Made by a program: the position numbers and the translations under genes
Assembly (NCBI GenBank): GCA_937890045.1
Contig: CALBXV010000262.1
Span: 1 to 7,779, forward strand
Source of the DNA: an uncultured archaeon
GTDB lineage: Archaea > Thermoproteota > Nitrososphaeria > Nitrososphaerales > CALBXV01
Reading direction: 5' to 3'
DNA length: 7,779 nucleotides
Notes under the pieces: generated by a model
What the model saw: the letters and a program-made list of their open reading frames with translations, nothing else
Told to the model about the DNA's origin: nothing
Database searches by the model: none
Shown: positions 6,964 through 7,779 of the stretch, in pieces
Layout of the letters: each line of letters opens with the position of its first letter
Numbering within the stretch: position 1 is the first letter of the stretch

Positions 6964-7779
6964 TTATGCGTTCGCGGCTCCAATTCCTCTTATTGTATTA
7001 ATTTGTTGTCTTGATTGTTCTGCTCTCTCTGTTGAACCTACTCTCATATCTTTTCTCAGTGCCTTTAATTCTTCAATCATAGGTTTCATACTAAAATCTT
7101 GTGTGTTAACTGCAGTTTCTCCAGCGTGAATAGACATTTCACCTCGTCTAACATTAGCCACCGTACCAGGATTCATTGTTGCTCCACTAACTGGTGGTTT
7201 TGTAGACATCCCACTATACACTGCACCTCCAGCAACTCCAATACCCGCACCAATCGCTACACCCTTCAATCCACCAATAGCCATCTTTTTAATCTGTTTT
7301 TGTTGATACGTCGCGGCAAGTATCGCGGCAACAACACCAAGTAGCACCGCACCTATAGCCGCACCTATAGCCATATATTTCCAGGCCGAGCCAGTCCCTT
7401 CCTCAATTGCACTGTTCATTTTTTTCTGTGCCCCAACCACTTTAGATACTTCACTTACTTGCATTCCCACTGCATCTGCCAACGCTTTACGTTGAATAAG
7501 ATTCATATTATTCCATTCCTGTTCACTACCAACCAACCGTACTATTTCTTTTTGGGCTCCGAGAGCATCTCCAGCAAGAGATAATTGTCTAAATTTATCA
7601 AGATTGATTTGTCTACCAAGTAATACTGAAGCTTCAAATTGAGCATTTATTGAACTTTCAAGGTCTAATGACTTTTCCATAGCTCCAGTAATTGTACTCA
7701 TTTCCAATCCAACTTTCTTTGCTTGGATTGCCATCTTCATTAAATTTTTACCACTATCTTTTGTAAATTTAGCAAAATC
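6964..7779 (-). CDS. Tail tape measure protein, C-terminal 271 residues (cut by right window edge)
   Basis: The tape measure protein fills the tail tube and sets its length; its C-terminus normally sits at the tail tip near the hub and may enter the host membrane during ejection. The frame is open to the window edge, adding 13 residues (DFAKFTKDSGKNL) before the first ATG at 7740. That ATG is therefore an internal methionine and not a start. Residues 1-120 have the helical pattern of tape measure proteins of large aquatic phages, with a recognisable FEASVLLGRQINLDKFRQLSLAGD at 48-71. Two hydrophobic Gly/Ala segments follow, about residues 135-158 (bases 7377-7306) and 168-191 (7278-7207). The end, VRRGEMSIHAGETAVNTQDFS then EELKALRKDMR, matches the usual C-terminal Gly-Glu motif and helix. 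It is directly followed, after 2 bases, by the tube-initiator candidate. The G+C content is clearly higher than in the neighbours (about 49% over 7201-7440). Confidence 0.82.
   Translation of the reverse strand, partial: DFAKFTKDSGKNLMKMAIQAKKVGLEMSTITGAMEKSLDLESSINAQFEASVLLGRQINLDKFRQLSLAGDALGAQKEIVRLVGSEQEWNNMNLIQRKALADAVGMQVSEVSKVVGAQKKMNSAIEEGTGSAWKYMAIGAAIGAVLLGVVAAILAATYQQKQIKKMAIGGLKGVAIGAGIGVAGGAVYSGMSTKPPVSGATMNPGTVANVRRGEMSIHAGETAVNTQDFSMKPMIEELKALRKDMRVGSTERAEQSRQQINTIRGIGAANA
7349..7372 (-). repeat. Perfect 12-base tandem repeat in the first hydrophobic segment of the tape measure gene
   Basis: GCACCTATAGCC on the plus strand occurs twice in tandem (7349-7360 and 7361-7372), encoding AIGA-AIGA-like residues in the membrane-type segment. 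A second pair with the same 12-base period, TCGCGGCAA at 7311-7319 and 7323-7331, lies just beside it and encodes the AAI/LAAT part. Both are in frame, so they only change the length of the hydrophobic stretch. They look like slippage or short duplication within a Gly/Ala helix. Confidence 0.7.

Noticed and set aside
6964..7740. A complete separate 258-residue gene starting at the ATG at 7740
   Set aside because: The frame stays open upstream to the window edge with tape measure-like sequence, so this ATG is an internal methionine of a longer protein.

Overview
The window looks like part of a tailed bacteriophage genome, probably a marine or aquatic virus with a contractile tail. All five genes lie on the minus strand, so transcription runs from right to left, and they are packed almost without gaps. 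The only spaces are 2, 19, 1 and 42 bases. The DNA is AT-rich: hand counts give about 28% G+C for 2581-3060, 34% for 961-1680 and about 49% for 7201-7440. No RNA gene, insertion sequence, CRISPR array or clear intrinsic terminator is visible. No stretch longer than 300 bases lacks a gene.

In transcription order: (1) 7779-6964 is the C-terminal part of a tail tape measure protein, cut by the right edge. (2) 6961-4715 is a 748-residue virion protein. Its C-terminal domain and position suggest a tail tube initiator or cap. (3) 4695-4384 is a 103-residue LysM-type baseplate wedge protein like T4 gp53. (4) 4382-327 is a 1351-residue baseplate hub-like protein (T4 gp27 / P2 gpD type) with a long C-terminal extension. 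(5) 284-1 is the N-terminal part of a flavin-dependent thymidylate synthase (ThyX), cut by the left edge.

The order tape measure, tube-initiator candidate, LysM protein, hub matches the P2 order T-U-X-D and partly the T4 order 29-48-54. The first four genes are therefore best read as one tail tip and baseplate module. The tape measure protein sets tail length, the hub closes the tail tip, the initiator candidate starts the tube on the hub, and the LysM protein joins hub to wedge. ThyX makes dTMP for phage DNA synthesis and is an unrelated metabolic gene placed directly after the tail genes.

The most unusual points are the roughly 470-residue tryptophan-rich extension of the hub, the tandem DYFxDDxAxGFT repeat and long unassigned body of the 748-residue protein, the atypical ThyX signature region, and two gene junctions that seem to depend on translational coupling. 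I see no sign of a wholly new system such as a defence island. The novelty is in the architecture of the two large virion proteins.
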